Of a DNA stretch of 64,000 nt, positions 28,283 to 37,711 are shown one piece after another (within the stretch, counting starts at the first letter, position 1; the number at the start of each line of letters is the position of its first letter). Source of the stretch: Arenibacter catalasegens (lineage in GTDB: Bacteria > Bacteroidota > Bacteroidia > Flavobacteriales > Flavobacteriaceae); assembly GCF_002909235.1 (NCBI RefSeq), contig NZ_PHQQ01000011.1, forward strand, positions 62,001-126,000, read 5' to 3'. The notes under the pieces are model-generated. The model had not been told where the DNA came from. It made no database searches and saw only the letters and a list, made by a program, of their open reading frames with translations. The position numbers were made by a program, and so were the translations under genes.

Positions 28283-29329
28283 TTAATTTGGTACAGCTAT
28301 AACGTCCTTGGTAGATTGTCTTTTAACAAGCTCGGTCTTTAAAACAACGGTTTCATAAACTACCGGTTCCTTCTTTTTTACTTGTTGCATTTCCTTGTAC
28401 AGTTGCTTAAAAGCTGCTTTTCCCATGAGGTACCCTGGTTGGTCAATGGTCGTAAGGGTAGGGGAAATGACGGATGACATGAACCAATTACTAAAGCCGA
28501 CTATGGAAATATCTTCCGGAATTTTGATACCTTGTTCATTGAACTCCGTAATGGCCCCAATAGCCACTAAATCGGTATTAATAAAGATACCATCAACATC
28601 GTTATGATCTTTTAACAATTGGTGCGCATTCATTTTTCCCTCTTCAAAGCTATTATCTCCGCATTCACAGATATATACCAAGGAAGGATCGTACTGCATT
28701 TTATTATCCAAAAGAGCCTTTTTGTAACCTAGAAACCGATCAATAGAGTTTTGAGGTAAAAGGGCTCCTCGGAAATGAGCAATTCGCTTACAACCTGTAT
28801 CAATTAAATGTTGGGTAGCAGTGTAGGCGGCTTTTCTATCATCGATAATAATTTTTGAGCATTTTACTATTTTGGCAATCTTATCAAACATGACCAAAGG
28901 TTTATCTTGGGCAATAATTTCGGTCAAATGCTTGTAATCGGCCGTACCATTGGCCAATGAAATTAAAATACCATCAACCCGCTGGCTTAATAACAGTTGA
29001 ATCTGTTTTTTTTCCATTTCATAGGATTCATTGGATTGAAGAATGATGACCAGGTATCCCTTTTCTTCTGCCTGGGCGATTATCCCCTTAATAACGTTCG
29101 AAAAAAAATGATGAACAATTTCTGGAATTATTAATCCAACGGTCTTGGACTCTTTGGTCCTTAAGTTAACGGCAAAAGAGTTAGGTCTATAGTTAAGGGT
29201 TAGGGCCAATTCCTTGACCAAAGCCTTGGTTTTTTTACTAATATCCGGATAATCCTTTAAGGCTTTGGAAACAGTTGTTACAGATATGTTTAATTGTTCC
29301 GCAATTTGTTTTAAGGTAACAGGTTTCAT
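28283..29329 (-). CDS. LacI family transcriptional regulator
   Basis: A 348-residue repressor. The N-terminal helix-turn-helix is 'VTLKQIAEQLNISVTTVSKALKDYPDISKKT' (residues 3-33) with hinge 'LNYRPNSFAVNLRT'; residues 60-340 are a periplasmic-binding-protein fold ('VGLIIPEIVHHFFSNVIKGI', 'DGILISLANGT', 'GFSNWFMSSVISPTLTTIDQP'). It is divergent from a sucrose-phosphorolysis gene set and has two perfect palindromes upstream of its own start, so it most likely represses both units and responds to a sugar such as sucrose. The inducer is not proven. Confidence 0.92.
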   Translation of the reverse strand: MKPVTLKQIAEQLNISVTTVSKALKDYPDISKKTKALVKELALTLNYRPNSFAVNLRTKESKTVGLIIPEIVHHFFSNVIKGIIAQAEEKGYLVIILQSNESYEMEKKQIQLLLSQRVDGILISLANGTADYKHLTEIIAQDKPLVMFDKIAKIVKCSKIIIDDRKAAYTATQHLIDTGCKRIAHFRGALLPQNSIDRFLGYKKALLDNKMQYDPSLVYICECGDNSFEEGKMNAHQLLKDHNDVDGIFINTDLVAIGAITEFNEQGIKIPEDISIVGFSNWFMSSVISPTLTTIDQPGYLMGKAAFKQLYKEMQQVKKKEPVVYETVVLKTELVKRQSTKDVIAVPN

Positions 29330-29377
29330 CCAGTAGAATTGTTTTTTCTCTAATGAATATACGAATAAAATTAAAAT

Positions 29378-29412
29378 CGAAAACGTTTTCGTTGTTTTCG
29401 AAAACGTTTTCG
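29378..29412. promoter_or_regulatory. Two LacI-type operators
   Basis: The perfect palindrome CGAAAACGTTTTCG occurs at 29378-29391 and again at 29399-29412 (the second extends to 16 bases, 29398-29413). Their centres are 21 bases apart, two helical turns, so two dimers would lie on the same face of DNA. They sit 49-83 bases upstream of the lacI-type gene start, ideal for autoregulation. A central CG within A/T arms is typical for LacI-family sites. Confidence 0.88.
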
Positions 29413-29413
29413 A

Positions 29414-29970
29414 TAATGAATTTGATATTTTGAGGCCTAAATAAGTATAAATTGGGCAAAGGTGCTTCCAATAAATGTAAAATATTGGAATTTAAAAGTC
29501 AGTCAATGAACTTGTAATCAGATAGTGACCTGATATTGAATGTTAGTTAAGAGTGCCGGATTGTGAAGATGTAATTAATTAGGTAGGTGTAAAATCATTT
29601 ATTGAGAGATTGAAAACCTATGTCAAAATATAGAAGTTCTTTAGGTTGGTTGATTGTTTTTTTAGGTGTTATGTAAAAGAGTTGATGTTTTAGCAATAAT
29701 ATGTCAGCTCTTTTTCTAACCCAGATTTCATCCCAATGAAATAAAAGTACTACAAGGTCTCCTTATTAAATACCACAGCAGGTTGTTGAAGTTTACAATA
29801 GGAGCGGAGTTGCAGATTTGTCATCAGGTTTAATAAACTGATACAGATTTTAAAAATAAAGCTTAGGGTTATAAATACTTATTGTTTGCCGAGGGTGAAC
29901 GAAATTCACTAAATTCATGGGTTATCAAAATCTAGTTAAACAACAGAAATAACCTTCAAAAGATTAAAGT
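29414..29970. other. Long divergent regulatory region
   Basis: About 560 bases between the operators and the MFS gene. No gene is supported; a tiny frame at 29620 (18 codons, 'MSKYRSSLGWLIVFLGVM') might be a ghost start. I found no further copy of the palindrome near the MFS gene. A long leader or a distal promoter for the sugar genes is possible. Confidence 0.45.
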
Positions 29971-31305
29971 ATGCTCAACAAACCTAAGTTAAGTTTCTGG
30001 CAAATTTGGAATATGAATTTCGGATTTCTTGGAATACAATTCGGATTCGGATTGCAACAAGCCAATATGAGTCCTATTTATAGATATTTAGGGGCGGACG
30101 AAGCACAAATACCTTGGCTTTGGTTGGCTGGTCCTCTTACAGGTTTGTTGGTGCAACCCATTATTGGTGCCATGAGCGATAAAACTTGGACTAAACTAGG
30201 TCGTCGCCGCCCGTATTTCTTAGTAGGGGCCATTTTAGCCAGTATAGCCTTAATTTTTATGCCCTATTCGTCCACCCTTTGGATGGCAGCCGGGTTGTTA
30301 TGGATTTTGGATGCCTCAATGAATGTTGCCATGGAACCTTTTAGAGCTTTTATAGCGGATAAATTACCAGCGGAACAAAGAACCTTAGGATTTTCGGTTC
30401 AAAGTTTTTTTGTAGGATTGGGACAATTTTCGGCAAACATAATGCCTTGGTTGCTAGGATTTTTAGGAATTATTACCCTTGGGGCTTATGGTGCAATTGC
30501 AGAGTTGGAAAACTCCAATGGTATTCCTGATTTTATTAAATATTCCTTTATACTGGGAGCTATGGTAATGCTAGGTTCTGTGTTGTGGACCATTTTCACT
30601 ACTAATGAGTATCCTCCTGAAGATATAGAAAAATTAAAAAAGGAAAAGAGAAGTTTTGCTAAAGTTTTCATTGAAATCAAAGAAGCACTTTTAAGCATGC
30701 CTAAGATTATGAAACAGCTTTGGTGGGTTATGTTCTTTGTATGGTATGGCCTTCCTTTAATGTGGCAATATCTGTCCTTAGCCATTTCTAGGCACGTATT
30801 TGGAGCAGCTTCACCCGAACATCCTGACTTTGAAAAGGGGGCCTTTTATGGTGGAATTAGTCTGGCTGTATTTAGTGTAGCCTGTTTTACAATTTCATTC
30901 GCCATTCCATGGATAGGAAAGAAATTGGGACATAGATTAACTCATGCCGTTTTCTTGGTTATTGGAGCAATAGGTTTTTTTGCCATGCAAATGGCCACAA
31001 CAACTACAATGTTTTACCTATGTATGTTTATGGTTGGTTTGGCATGGGCTTCCATTATGGCCGTTCCTTACGTAATACTATCATATTCTGTACCCCATGA
31101 ACGCATGGGCGTATACATGGGTATTTTTAACATGTTTATAGTGGTGCCCCAATTTATAAGTATGGCTACAGTGCCGTTTTTTTATGATTCCTTGTTTCTT
31201 GGGGATCCAAGAAATGCTTTGGCCTTTGTAGGAGTCTGTTTTGTCCTGGGAGCCATTTCTTGTTTATTTATTTCCAAAGATTATGCTAAAGCACAAATTA
31301 ATTGA
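29971..31305 (+). CDS. MFS sugar transporter (GPH/SLC45-like)
   Basis: A 444-residue, 12-helix carrier. The opening 'LSFWQIWNMNFGFLGIQFGFGLQQANMSPIYRYLGADE' and the loop 'IGAMSDKTWTKLGRRRPYFLVGAI' (the R-x-G-R-R-R/P motif between helices 2 and 3) match the sucrose/maltose proton symporters of the SLC45/GPH type. It is the first of three genes whose other members are a PfkB kinase and a GH13_18 phosphorylase, so the substrate is most likely sucrose or a related glucoside. Transcription is probably under the divergent LacI regulator. Confidence 0.9.
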   Translation: MLNKPKLSFWQIWNMNFGFLGIQFGFGLQQANMSPIYRYLGADEAQIPWLWLAGPLTGLLVQPIIGAMSDKTWTKLGRRRPYFLVGAILASIALIFMPYSSTLWMAAGLLWILDASMNVAMEPFRAFIADKLPAEQRTLGFSVQSFFVGLGQFSANIMPWLLGFLGIITLGAYGAIAELENSNGIPDFIKYSFILGAMVMLGSVLWTIFTTNEYPPEDIEKLKKEKRSFAKVFIEIKEALLSMPKIMKQLWWVMFFVWYGLPLMWQYLSLAISRHVFGAASPEHPDFEKGAFYGGISLAVFSVACFTISFAIPWIGKKLGHRLTHAVFLVIGAIGFFAMQMATTTTMFYLCMFMVGLAWASIMAVPYVILSYSVPHERMGVYMGIFNMFIVVPQFISMATVPFFYDSLFLGDPRNALAFVGVCFVLGAISCLFISKDYAKAQIN

Positions 31306-31394
31306 ATATCAATCATAAGTATAAACCTTAATGACCACTTATTTTTTTATGAAGGAGATGGTCTTAAGACGGAGTTAATTAAAAGAATAATAAT

Positions 31395-32333
31395 TTGAAA
31401 GAGACCAGGAGAGAAATAGATATTCTATGTGTTGGGGAAGTTCTTATCGATTTTATTGGGCACCAGACTGGGGTAAATATTAACGAAACTAGAGATTATC
31501 ATAGATATTTAGGTGGTTCGCCTACCAATGTTGCCATGAATTTGGCCAGATTGGGATTAAAATCGGTATTGGTAGCCGCTGTAGGTGATGATGCTTTTGG
31601 GGATTATATTTATAAACGACTTAATGAAGTTGGTGTTGATACAACCTTCATAAAGCCCATTGAAGACACCCCTACAAGTGTGATTTTTGTTTCAAGATCA
31701 GAAAGCACACCGGATTTTATTCCCTTTCGTAAGGCAGATTATCGCATTACCGAAAATCAAATAAGCAAGGATACTCTAAAGAATACAACCATATTTCATA
31801 CCACTTGTTTTGCCCTAAGCAAAGTGCCTGCTCAGACCACCATTTTAAACAAGGCCAAAGAGGCATATAGTCAAGGTTGTAAATTAAGTATAGATGTGAA
31901 TTATGCCAGAAAATTATGGAAAAGCCAAGAGTTGGCACTAACGGTAATTAAGGCATATTGCAAGTTTGATCCTTTGGTCAAAATTAGTGAAGATGATATG
32001 CTAAGACTTTTTGAGCAAACATTGTCGCATGATGAAATATTTAACTTTTTCCACTCGGAAGGGGTAGATATGGTTTGTTTGACCCTTGGTAGTAAGGGAG
32101 TTAAGTTGTCTCAAAAAGGAAAAGGCGTTATTCAATTACCTGCCATAAAAGTAGATAATATAATGGATGCCACTGGAGCCGGCGATGCATTTTGGTCAGG
32201 ATTTTTATTTGCATATATAAATGAGAAACCTGTTGAAAAATGCTTGGATGTGGCATTAAAACTAGCGGCACTAAAACTACAGAATGTAGGTAGGTTGCCT
32301 GATAATATCAATGTTTTATCCAAACTCTTATAA
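31395..32333 (+). CDS. PfkB family carbohydrate kinase (fructokinase-like)
   Basis: A 312-residue ribokinase-fold enzyme with a TTG start. PfkB signature 1 is 'GGSPTNVAMNLARLGLKSVLVAAVGDDAFG' and signature 2 is 'DATGAGDAFWSGF', where the second Asp is the catalytic base and the Gly-Ala-Gly forms the anion hole. It would phosphorylate a sugar with ATP; context with a sucrose phosphorylase, which releases fructose, makes fructokinase the best guess. It lies between the MFS carrier and the phosphorylase, 47 bases before the latter, in the same direction. Confidence 0.88.
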   Translation: MKETRREIDILCVGEVLIDFIGHQTGVNINETRDYHRYLGGSPTNVAMNLARLGLKSVLVAAVGDDAFGDYIYKRLNEVGVDTTFIKPIEDTPTSVIFVSRSESTPDFIPFRKADYRITENQISKDTLKNTTIFHTTCFALSKVPAQTTILNKAKEAYSQGCKLSIDVNYARKLWKSQELALTVIKAYCKFDPLVKISEDDMLRLFEQTLSHDEIFNFFHSEGVDMVCLTLGSKGVKLSQKGKGVIQLPAIKVDNIMDATGAGDAFWSGFLFAYINEKPVEKCLDVALKLAALKLQNVGRLPDNINVLSKLL

Positions 32334-32380
32334 ATTTTATCCCACTAATACTAGAGATAGTTTAGACCTTTCATAAGTAT

Positions 32381-34129
32381 ATGTCAAAAGAGAATATAGG
32401 AAATAGCCAAAACATTGGTAATGGTGTAATGCTAAATGCCTATCCCGATAGTATTGGCACAAATCTTCTCGACCTCGTTACAATGTTGGAAATGAGTGAG
32501 TTTAAAGATGTATTTTCCTTGTTTTACGTCTTGCCTACTTTTTTTAATAGTGATTTGGACAGGGGTTTTTCCATTATAGACTATGATTTAAATACAGACT
32601 TGGTTTCCAAAGCTGATTTAATGGCCTTGGATAGGCTAAATATAAAACTGAAGTTTGATATAGTATTAAACCATTTGTCAGTTGCATCACCTCAGTTCCA
32701 GGATGTGTTGAAACATGGCGAAAATTCAAAATTTAAAGACTTTTTTATTAATTGGAACGAGTTCTGGGAAGGCAATGGTCTAATGGGTGCGAATGGGGTG
32801 ATAATTCCCAAGGAGGAGTTTCTCAACAAACTCTTTATGAGAAAATCGGGATTGCCCATATTAAAGGTGTATTTCCCGGATGGATCGGAAAGGCCCTATT
32901 GGAATACCTTTTATCAGCATATTGCTTATAATAAAATTACCCCCAACGATTTGGTAAGTATAAAAGGTTTATCAAACGGTCAGGTATCATCAATCTGTGA
33001 CAAGGTAAATGGGGTTATAGAAATAGGAGAAGATTTTAACAACCTGGATTTTGACGACTGCAACCAATTCAAAAGTGAAATCCTACAGATCGTAAATCGG
33101 AATAGTTCTTATTTAGGGCAAATGGATGTTAATGGGAAATCTCCCTTGGTTTGGAATTTTTATGAGGAAACTTTGGAGAAGGTAAAAGGCTTTGGTTGCA
33201 AAATTCTAAGATTGGATGCCTTTGCCTATCTACATAAAGAAGTTGGACAAACAAACTTTTTTAATAAGCCGGGTACTTGGGAGTATTTGGACCGTATAAA
33301 ACAGATAGCCCAAAAGAACGATCTAATGTTGCTACCTGAGATACACGCAGAGTACGGACTTCGTTTGCACGATGAGGTAGCTAAACAGGGTTATTATATT
33401 TACGATTTTTTCTTGCCAGGACTTACAATCCACGCCATTGAAACTGGTACTTCCAAAGCGCTTATAACCTGGGCCAATGAAATTATAACGCAAGACTATA
33501 AAACGGTTAACATGTTGGGTTGCCATGATGGTATACCTGTGTTGGATTTAAAGGGGAAGAAAGTCGATGGCGTTTATAATCAAGGGTTGTTGTTGGATAG
33601 GGAGATCGAGGAAATTATTAATAAGATCTTGGAACGGGGGGGAAGGGTTAAAAACTTGTACGACCCATCTGGTAAGAAGATTTCCTATTATCAGGTAAAC
33701 GCTACTTTCTTTAGTGCCTTAGGTGAAAATGAACAAAAACTTTTGTTGGCAAGAGCTATCCAAATGTTCATGCCAGGGATGCCACAAGTGTGGTATTTGG
33801 ATGTTTTTGCTGGAAAAAACGATTATAAAGCTGCCGACGAAGGAGGTGATGCTGGCCACAAAGAAATTAATAGGACAAGCTTGACTATACAGGATATAGA
33901 ACAAGGTCTGAAAAGTGATATTGTTTTAAATCAACTTGCAATTATCCGTTTAAGAAATACGTCAAAGGCATTTCAGGGTGCCGTGAAAGTTAATGAAAGC
34001 GCAGAAAATGAATTGGATATTGTTTGGGAAAAGCAGAACGAACGGGCACATTTAAAAGCGGATCTTAAAAACCTTACCTTTACTATAAACCATACTCAAA
34101 ATGGTATTGCCAAAAGCATGGTACATTAA
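32381..34129 (+). CDS. Sucrose phosphorylase-like GH13_18 enzyme
   Basis: A 582-residue GH13 protein of subfamily 18. Strand motifs are 'KFDIVLNHLSVAS' (91-103), the nucleophile Asp279 in 'ILRLDAFAYL', the acid/base Glu320 in 'LLPEIHAEYG' and the third acid Asp383 in 'GCHDGIP'. It should cleave sucrose, or a similar glucoside, with phosphate to alpha-glucose-1-phosphate and fructose. Compared with the typical 490-500 residues there is an extra block of about 65 residues between roughly 183 and 250, before the nucleophile strand. With carrier and kinase it forms a complete sucrose route. The acceptor could also be glycerate or glycerol, as in other GH13_18 members. Confidence 0.85.
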   Translation: MSKENIGNSQNIGNGVMLNAYPDSIGTNLLDLVTMLEMSEFKDVFSLFYVLPTFFNSDLDRGFSIIDYDLNTDLVSKADLMALDRLNIKLKFDIVLNHLSVASPQFQDVLKHGENSKFKDFFINWNEFWEGNGLMGANGVIIPKEEFLNKLFMRKSGLPILKVYFPDGSERPYWNTFYQHIAYNKITPNDLVSIKGLSNGQVSSICDKVNGVIEIGEDFNNLDFDDCNQFKSEILQIVNRNSSYLGQMDVNGKSPLVWNFYEETLEKVKGFGCKILRLDAFAYLHKEVGQTNFFNKPGTWEYLDRIKQIAQKNDLMLLPEIHAEYGLRLHDEVAKQGYYIYDFFLPGLTIHAIETGTSKALITWANEIITQDYKTVNMLGCHDGIPVLDLKGKKVDGVYNQGLLLDREIEEIINKILERGGRVKNLYDPSGKKISYYQVNATFFSALGENEQKLLLARAIQMFMPGMPQVWYLDVFAGKNDYKAADEGGDAGHKEINRTSLTIQDIEQGLKSDIVLNQLAIIRLRNTSKAFQGAVKVNESAENELDIVWEKQNERAHLKADLKNLTFTINHTQNGIAKSMVH

Positions 34130-34157
34130 AACTGGCAGTACTTAAAATTTTACATCC

Positions 34158-35360
34158 TTGAAAGAACCCAAAATCCCCCAAAATGAAGGTGAAAGAATAA
34201 AGGAATTGGAATCCTATTCCATCCTAGATACAATACCTGAAGCCGATTATGACAGTTTAACAATGATTGCGGCCGAAATATGTGGGACCCCAATTTCCAC
34301 TATAACCCTAATTGACGATAAGAGACAATGGTTTAAATCGCATCATGGTTTGGATTCAACTGAGGGCCCAAGGGATTATGCTTTTTGTGCCCATGCTATT
34401 AATGCGCCAGATGACGTATTTATTGTTCAAGATTCCAGAAACGACGAACGCTTTCATGACAATCCATTAGTTACCGGTGATCCACATGTAATTTTCTATG
34501 CAGGAGTACCCTTGGTTACCGAAGCTGGACTTGCGTTGGGTACCTTGTGTGTTATAGATCATAAACCAAATTTATTAAGTCAGAGCCAGATACGTTCTTT
34601 GTCGGCGCTTTCAAAACAAGTGATGAATTTATTGGAACTGCGAAAAAGTAAGTTGTTACTGGAGCAGAGCATAGAGAAACTCGAAGAAAAAAATGAAGAC
34701 TTGGAACGATTTGCCCTTGTTGCCGCCCACGATCTAAAATCTCCCCTGATAAATATTTCCAGTTTGTCACAACTCTTCCTTAAACAATATAAAGAAACCC
34801 TGGAAAGTGACGGTTTAGAGATGTTGGAACTGATAATTAGTTCTTCGGACCATCTTATAGGGCTAATTGAAGGTCTGCTACACTATAGCAAGGCGGAGGG
34901 TCTATTGAGGGAGGAAAAATCGAATATTGTTTTGAAAAGTTTGATAAAGGACATCAAGGGACTTTTTAATTATGACCACAATTTAAATCTGGTTTTAAAA
35001 TCGGATTTAACCCACATTACAGTCAATTTAACGGCCATCAATCAGATTCTCATTAATTTGGTGACGAATGCTATCAAATATAATGACAAGCAGGTTGTTG
35101 AAATTGAGTTGGGGATATCGGAGTCGGATACCCATTATCTTATCCATATTAAAGACAATGGACCTGGTATTGCACCAAAGTATCAGGAAAAGATATTTAA
35201 GATTTTTGAAAAAATAGCAGCAACGGATAAGTTTGGTCGCCGTGGAAATGGGATAGGGTTGGCAACTGTAAAGAAACTTATTGAAAAATTGGGAGGTTCA
35301 ATAAGTGTGGAATCCGAAATGGGAAAAGGGTCAAAATTCGTTTTTTCACTTGAAAAGTAA
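34158..35360 (+). CDS. GAF sensor histidine kinase
   Basis: A 400-residue soluble kinase with a TTG start 28 bases after the phosphorylase stop. Residues about 15-160 form a GAF domain ('AAEICGTPISTITLIDDKRQWFK', 'YAFCAHAI', 'VPLVTEAGLALGTLCVID'); a coiled linker (163-185) leads to the HisKA helix with phospho-acceptor His191 in 'VAAHDLKSPL'. The HATPase_c domain contains 'NLVTNAIKYN', 'DNGPGIAP' and 'GNGIGLATVKKLIEKLGG'. It has no membrane segment and no adjacent response regulator, so the signal is probably cytoplasmic. It may be read through from the sucrose genes. Confidence 0.9.
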   Translation: MKEPKIPQNEGERIKELESYSILDTIPEADYDSLTMIAAEICGTPISTITLIDDKRQWFKSHHGLDSTEGPRDYAFCAHAINAPDDVFIVQDSRNDERFHDNPLVTGDPHVIFYAGVPLVTEAGLALGTLCVIDHKPNLLSQSQIRSLSALSKQVMNLLELRKSKLLLEQSIEKLEEKNEDLERFALVAAHDLKSPLINISSLSQLFLKQYKETLESDGLEMLELIISSSDHLIGLIEGLLHYSKAEGLLREEKSNIVLKSLIKDIKGLFNYDHNLNLVLKSDLTHITVNLTAINQILINLVTNAIKYNDKQVVEIELGISESDTHYLIHIKDNGPGIAPKYQEKIFKIFEKIAATDKFGRRGNGIGLATVKKLIEKLGGSISVESEMGKGSKFVFSLEK

Positions 35361-35436
35361 ACGCAAACAATAACTATTAAAATCCGTAGATATCAAAAGA
35401 CCTTAAGGGATTGTCTTAGTCCTGACAGTTTTTGAA

Positions 35437-36009
35437 TTACTTCAGTTTTGTTTCGATCAAATTTGAAATTTCAATGGCTTTTTTCATGTTATCCTGATCC
35501 TCGTTGGATACTTTTACATGAACATGGAACATAAAGCGATGAGAAAGAAAGGATAATTGGGACATTCTTGAGTCCCAAACAGCCCTCTCGCCTAAATTGG
35601 GAACCACTTGTGGTTGTTTATAAACCTTAGTGGACCTGTTGTACATGTCTTCGGTACACCCTTTTACCATAACAATTAATACTTCACTGGGCCTACCCAT
35701 TTTATGTTCTTGACCAGCAATTTCTTTAATGCTAAAAACTTGGCCATCTTCCCATTTATAAATGCAGGTAGGATAGGTTAAAACCTTATCCTCGGTTTCA
35801 ATTGGAAAGTCTGCCAGGGTAAAAATGGTTTTAATATCTTCCAAGGCAATAAGTTCACATGGGGAGCCAAAGGAGGAAGAGCTTATTTCCTTTTTACCTT
35901 TATCGACTACATCATCTAAAGTAGTATGGGGTTTTTTTTCTTTATTGTTACAGGCCAATGCAAATAATGATGTAATAGCAATAAGGATATTGACTTTAGT
36001 ATTTTTCAT
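35437..36009 (-). CDS. L-family exported lipoprotein (copy 2)
   Basis: A 190-residue lipoprotein: signal 'MKNTKVNILIAITSLFALAC' with lipid Cys20. It shares a pattern with the gene at 38863-39456: 'CELIALEDIKTIF' versus 'EDLLTLEVASRI', then 'YKWEDGQVFSIKEIAG', a 'LGERAVWDSRMSQLSFLSHRFMFHVHVKVSNED' block versus 'VGESAYWNPNKNYLEVYYHGVSFTLQVDISNDD', and an end helix 'AIEISNLIETKLK' versus 'ALARLIIEERIK'. I call this home-grown group the L family. It is the last gene of the large minus-strand cluster. Function unknown. Confidence 0.85.
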   Translation of the reverse strand: MKNTKVNILIAITSLFALACNNKEKKPHTTLDDVVDKGKKEISSSSFGSPCELIALEDIKTIFTLADFPIETEDKVLTYPTCIYKWEDGQVFSIKEIAGQEHKMGRPSEVLIVMVKGCTEDMYNRSTKVYKQPQVVPNLGERAVWDSRMSQLSFLSHRFMFHVHVKVSNEDQDNMKKAIEISNLIETKLK

Positions 36010-36027
36010 TTTATAATTATTATAAAT

Positions 36028-36966
36028 TTAATATTGTACCGTTGATCTAAAGAAATAAGTGGCCTCTTTTGGTATGGAAGCAACTGAAGTGTGATTATGC
36101 TTTTTATACCTAGATCTATCCTCTTCGGGCGCATTTGGAAATTCGTAGGTACCAATGACCTCGGTTATTACCATGTTCCAACCTGGATTAAAATTCAGGT
36201 CATAAACAACATTGGTTTCAACCATTAAGGGAGTCCCGGTATTGCTTAAATCCCCACTCCAGTTTTCATTGGCCTTTATAGCACACGCTTCGGCTGCAAA
36301 TACCCATGACAATATATATCCTTCATCACCAAAATAGAGATCTCCGGGAGTTAATAGGTTTAGGGTTACTTTTGCAGAATTTCCAATCGTTAAAATCCCT
36401 ATCTGTTGCTCATTTTGGTACACCAATAAATAGGAGTTGAGCTTAAATCCCGTATTTTCATTGGTATATTGATAAGAATCTGGATTGTGGATATCAAAAA
36501 AAGTATTGCTATTTTTAAAATTATTTAAGGGTTTTAAAACGGGAATTTTTTTAGTTGGATTCAATTCAATAGTGCCATCTGCATTAATAACCCCAACTTC
36601 TACAAAATTTATTTTATCATTTTTGGAGTCGTAGGAATAGTGAAATACAAGATCGGCTTCCCCTTTGTTCCAATTTGGCAATTTATTATTGCTATTGCTG
36701 GCTAGTGTATTTTTCCAATATTTATCCTCGCTTTTTGTGGCTTTAGGGATAGGGCTCGTTTTAGTATTACTTTTTTCATCTGATTCGAGCCTTTTTTGCT
36801 GCTGATCTGCCTTTTGTAGTACTTCTTCTAGGCCTATGCACTCCATAATACTGTCGCGCATTTTTAGTGCTTTGTCTATCATTTTTTGTTGTTCTGGTGT
36901 TTGGGAGAAACCCACGCACCCAATAAAAAATATAAGTATGGGAAAGATTCTATATATTGTTTTCAA
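36028..36966 (-). CDS. S-family exported protein (copy 3)
   Basis: About 312 residues if read from the TTG at 36966, which gives a standard signal peptide (MKTIYRIFPILIFFIGCVGFSQ) and lies just after the stop of the previous gene; an ATG at 36999 would overlap that gene by 22 bases. A helical Gln/Lys-rich spacer (about 25-75) precedes a beta-rich domain. Its C-terminal half shares 'YILSWVFAAEACAI' and 'VVYDLNFNPGWNMVITEVIG' with the S-family proteins at 36978-37700 and 39466-40353. No known domain. Probably a surface or periplasmic protein of the cluster. Confidence 0.8.
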   Translation of the reverse strand: MKTIYRIFPILIFFIGCVGFSQTPEQQKMIDKALKMRDSIMECIGLEEVLQKADQQQKRLESDEKSNTKTSPIPKATKSEDKYWKNTLASNSNNKLPNWNKGEADLVFHYSYDSKNDKINFVEVGVINADGTIELNPTKKIPVLKPLNNFKNSNTFFDIHNPDSYQYTNENTGFKLNSYLLVYQNEQQIGILTIGNSAKVTLNLLTPGDLYFGDEGYILSWVFAAEACAIKANENWSGDLSNTGTPLMVETNVVYDLNFNPGWNMVITEVIGTYEFPNAPEEDRSRYKKHNHTSVASIPKEATYFFRSTVQY

Positions 36967-36977
36967 GTTTCTTAATT

Positions 36978-37700
36978 TTAAAAATATTTCCCAATCCACA
37001 AAGTTGTTGGCGGTATCGATTGTGATGAAGAAACCGTTATTTTACTAGGCTTCGCGATTTTGTCGAATACATTTTCTTCGTACATGCTTGGCACCTCATG
37101 CTCTGCTACGCTCTCAATTTTATATTCAATAAAGTTAAATCCGGCTTTTAGTTGCAAATCGTAGGTGTAGGAGGTTTCAATAGTGTCCTTTTCTGTGTTG
37201 GAGACTGTGGAAGTGCATTCCCCCTGATAATTAAAATCCGATTCTATATAAACCAGCTCAAAATAAGATCCGGATACGGCGTTATTGGAATAAGTATCTT
37301 CCAACCAAGGCACCAACGCTTCATCCGTAACCATAAAGACCAGACCTGCATACGGATTATCCTTTGAGCTTAATGAAATGTACCCAGCATTGACAGCTTT
37401 ACCATTTTTATCCTCTGAAAGGATGTCATAACTATTATCACACTTGGAAAACAGGGTAAATGCAACGTCCGACATAGAATTTGCTTTTGTTTCTTCGGAA
37501 ATATAATTTAAATCCTTTGGAAATTTAAAATCCAATTCCCCTGAATCGGAGATAGTTCCTATGGGTATTTGATTATCCATCCCAAAGGTGTTAAGTACCA
37601 CATTCATGGCCTTTAAGGGGTAATCCTTTATTGAAGGTTGTGTTTGCGCCATGCCGAGGTTCAGAGCAAAAAACATAAAAAGTAGTACTGAATTTTTCAT
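36978..37700 (-). CDS. S-family exported protein (copy 2)
   Basis: A 240-residue protein with signal peptide ending at 'LNLGMAQ'. The mature part is beta-rich: 'IPIGTISDSGELDFKFP' near the start, 'SYFELVYIESDFNYQGECT' (about 143-161) and 'YDLQLKAGFNFIEYKIESV' (about 179-197), then 'KITVSSSQSIPPTTLWIGKYF' at the end. The same three blocks occur in the proteins at 36028-36966 and 39466-40353, which defines the S family. It resembles no family I can name. It starts 11 bases after the DUF3592 gene. Confidence 0.82.
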   Translation of the reverse strand: MKNSVLLFMFFALNLGMAQTQPSIKDYPLKAMNVVLNTFGMDNQIPIGTISDSGELDFKFPKDLNYISEETKANSMSDVAFTLFSKCDNSYDILSEDKNGKAVNAGYISLSSKDNPYAGLVFMVTDEALVPWLEDTYSNNAVSGSYFELVYIESDFNYQGECTSTVSNTEKDTIETSYTYDLQLKAGFNFIEYKIESVAEHEVPSMYEENVFDKIAKPSKITVSSSQSIPPTTLWIGKYF

Positions 37701-37711
37701 ATTTAAATTTT

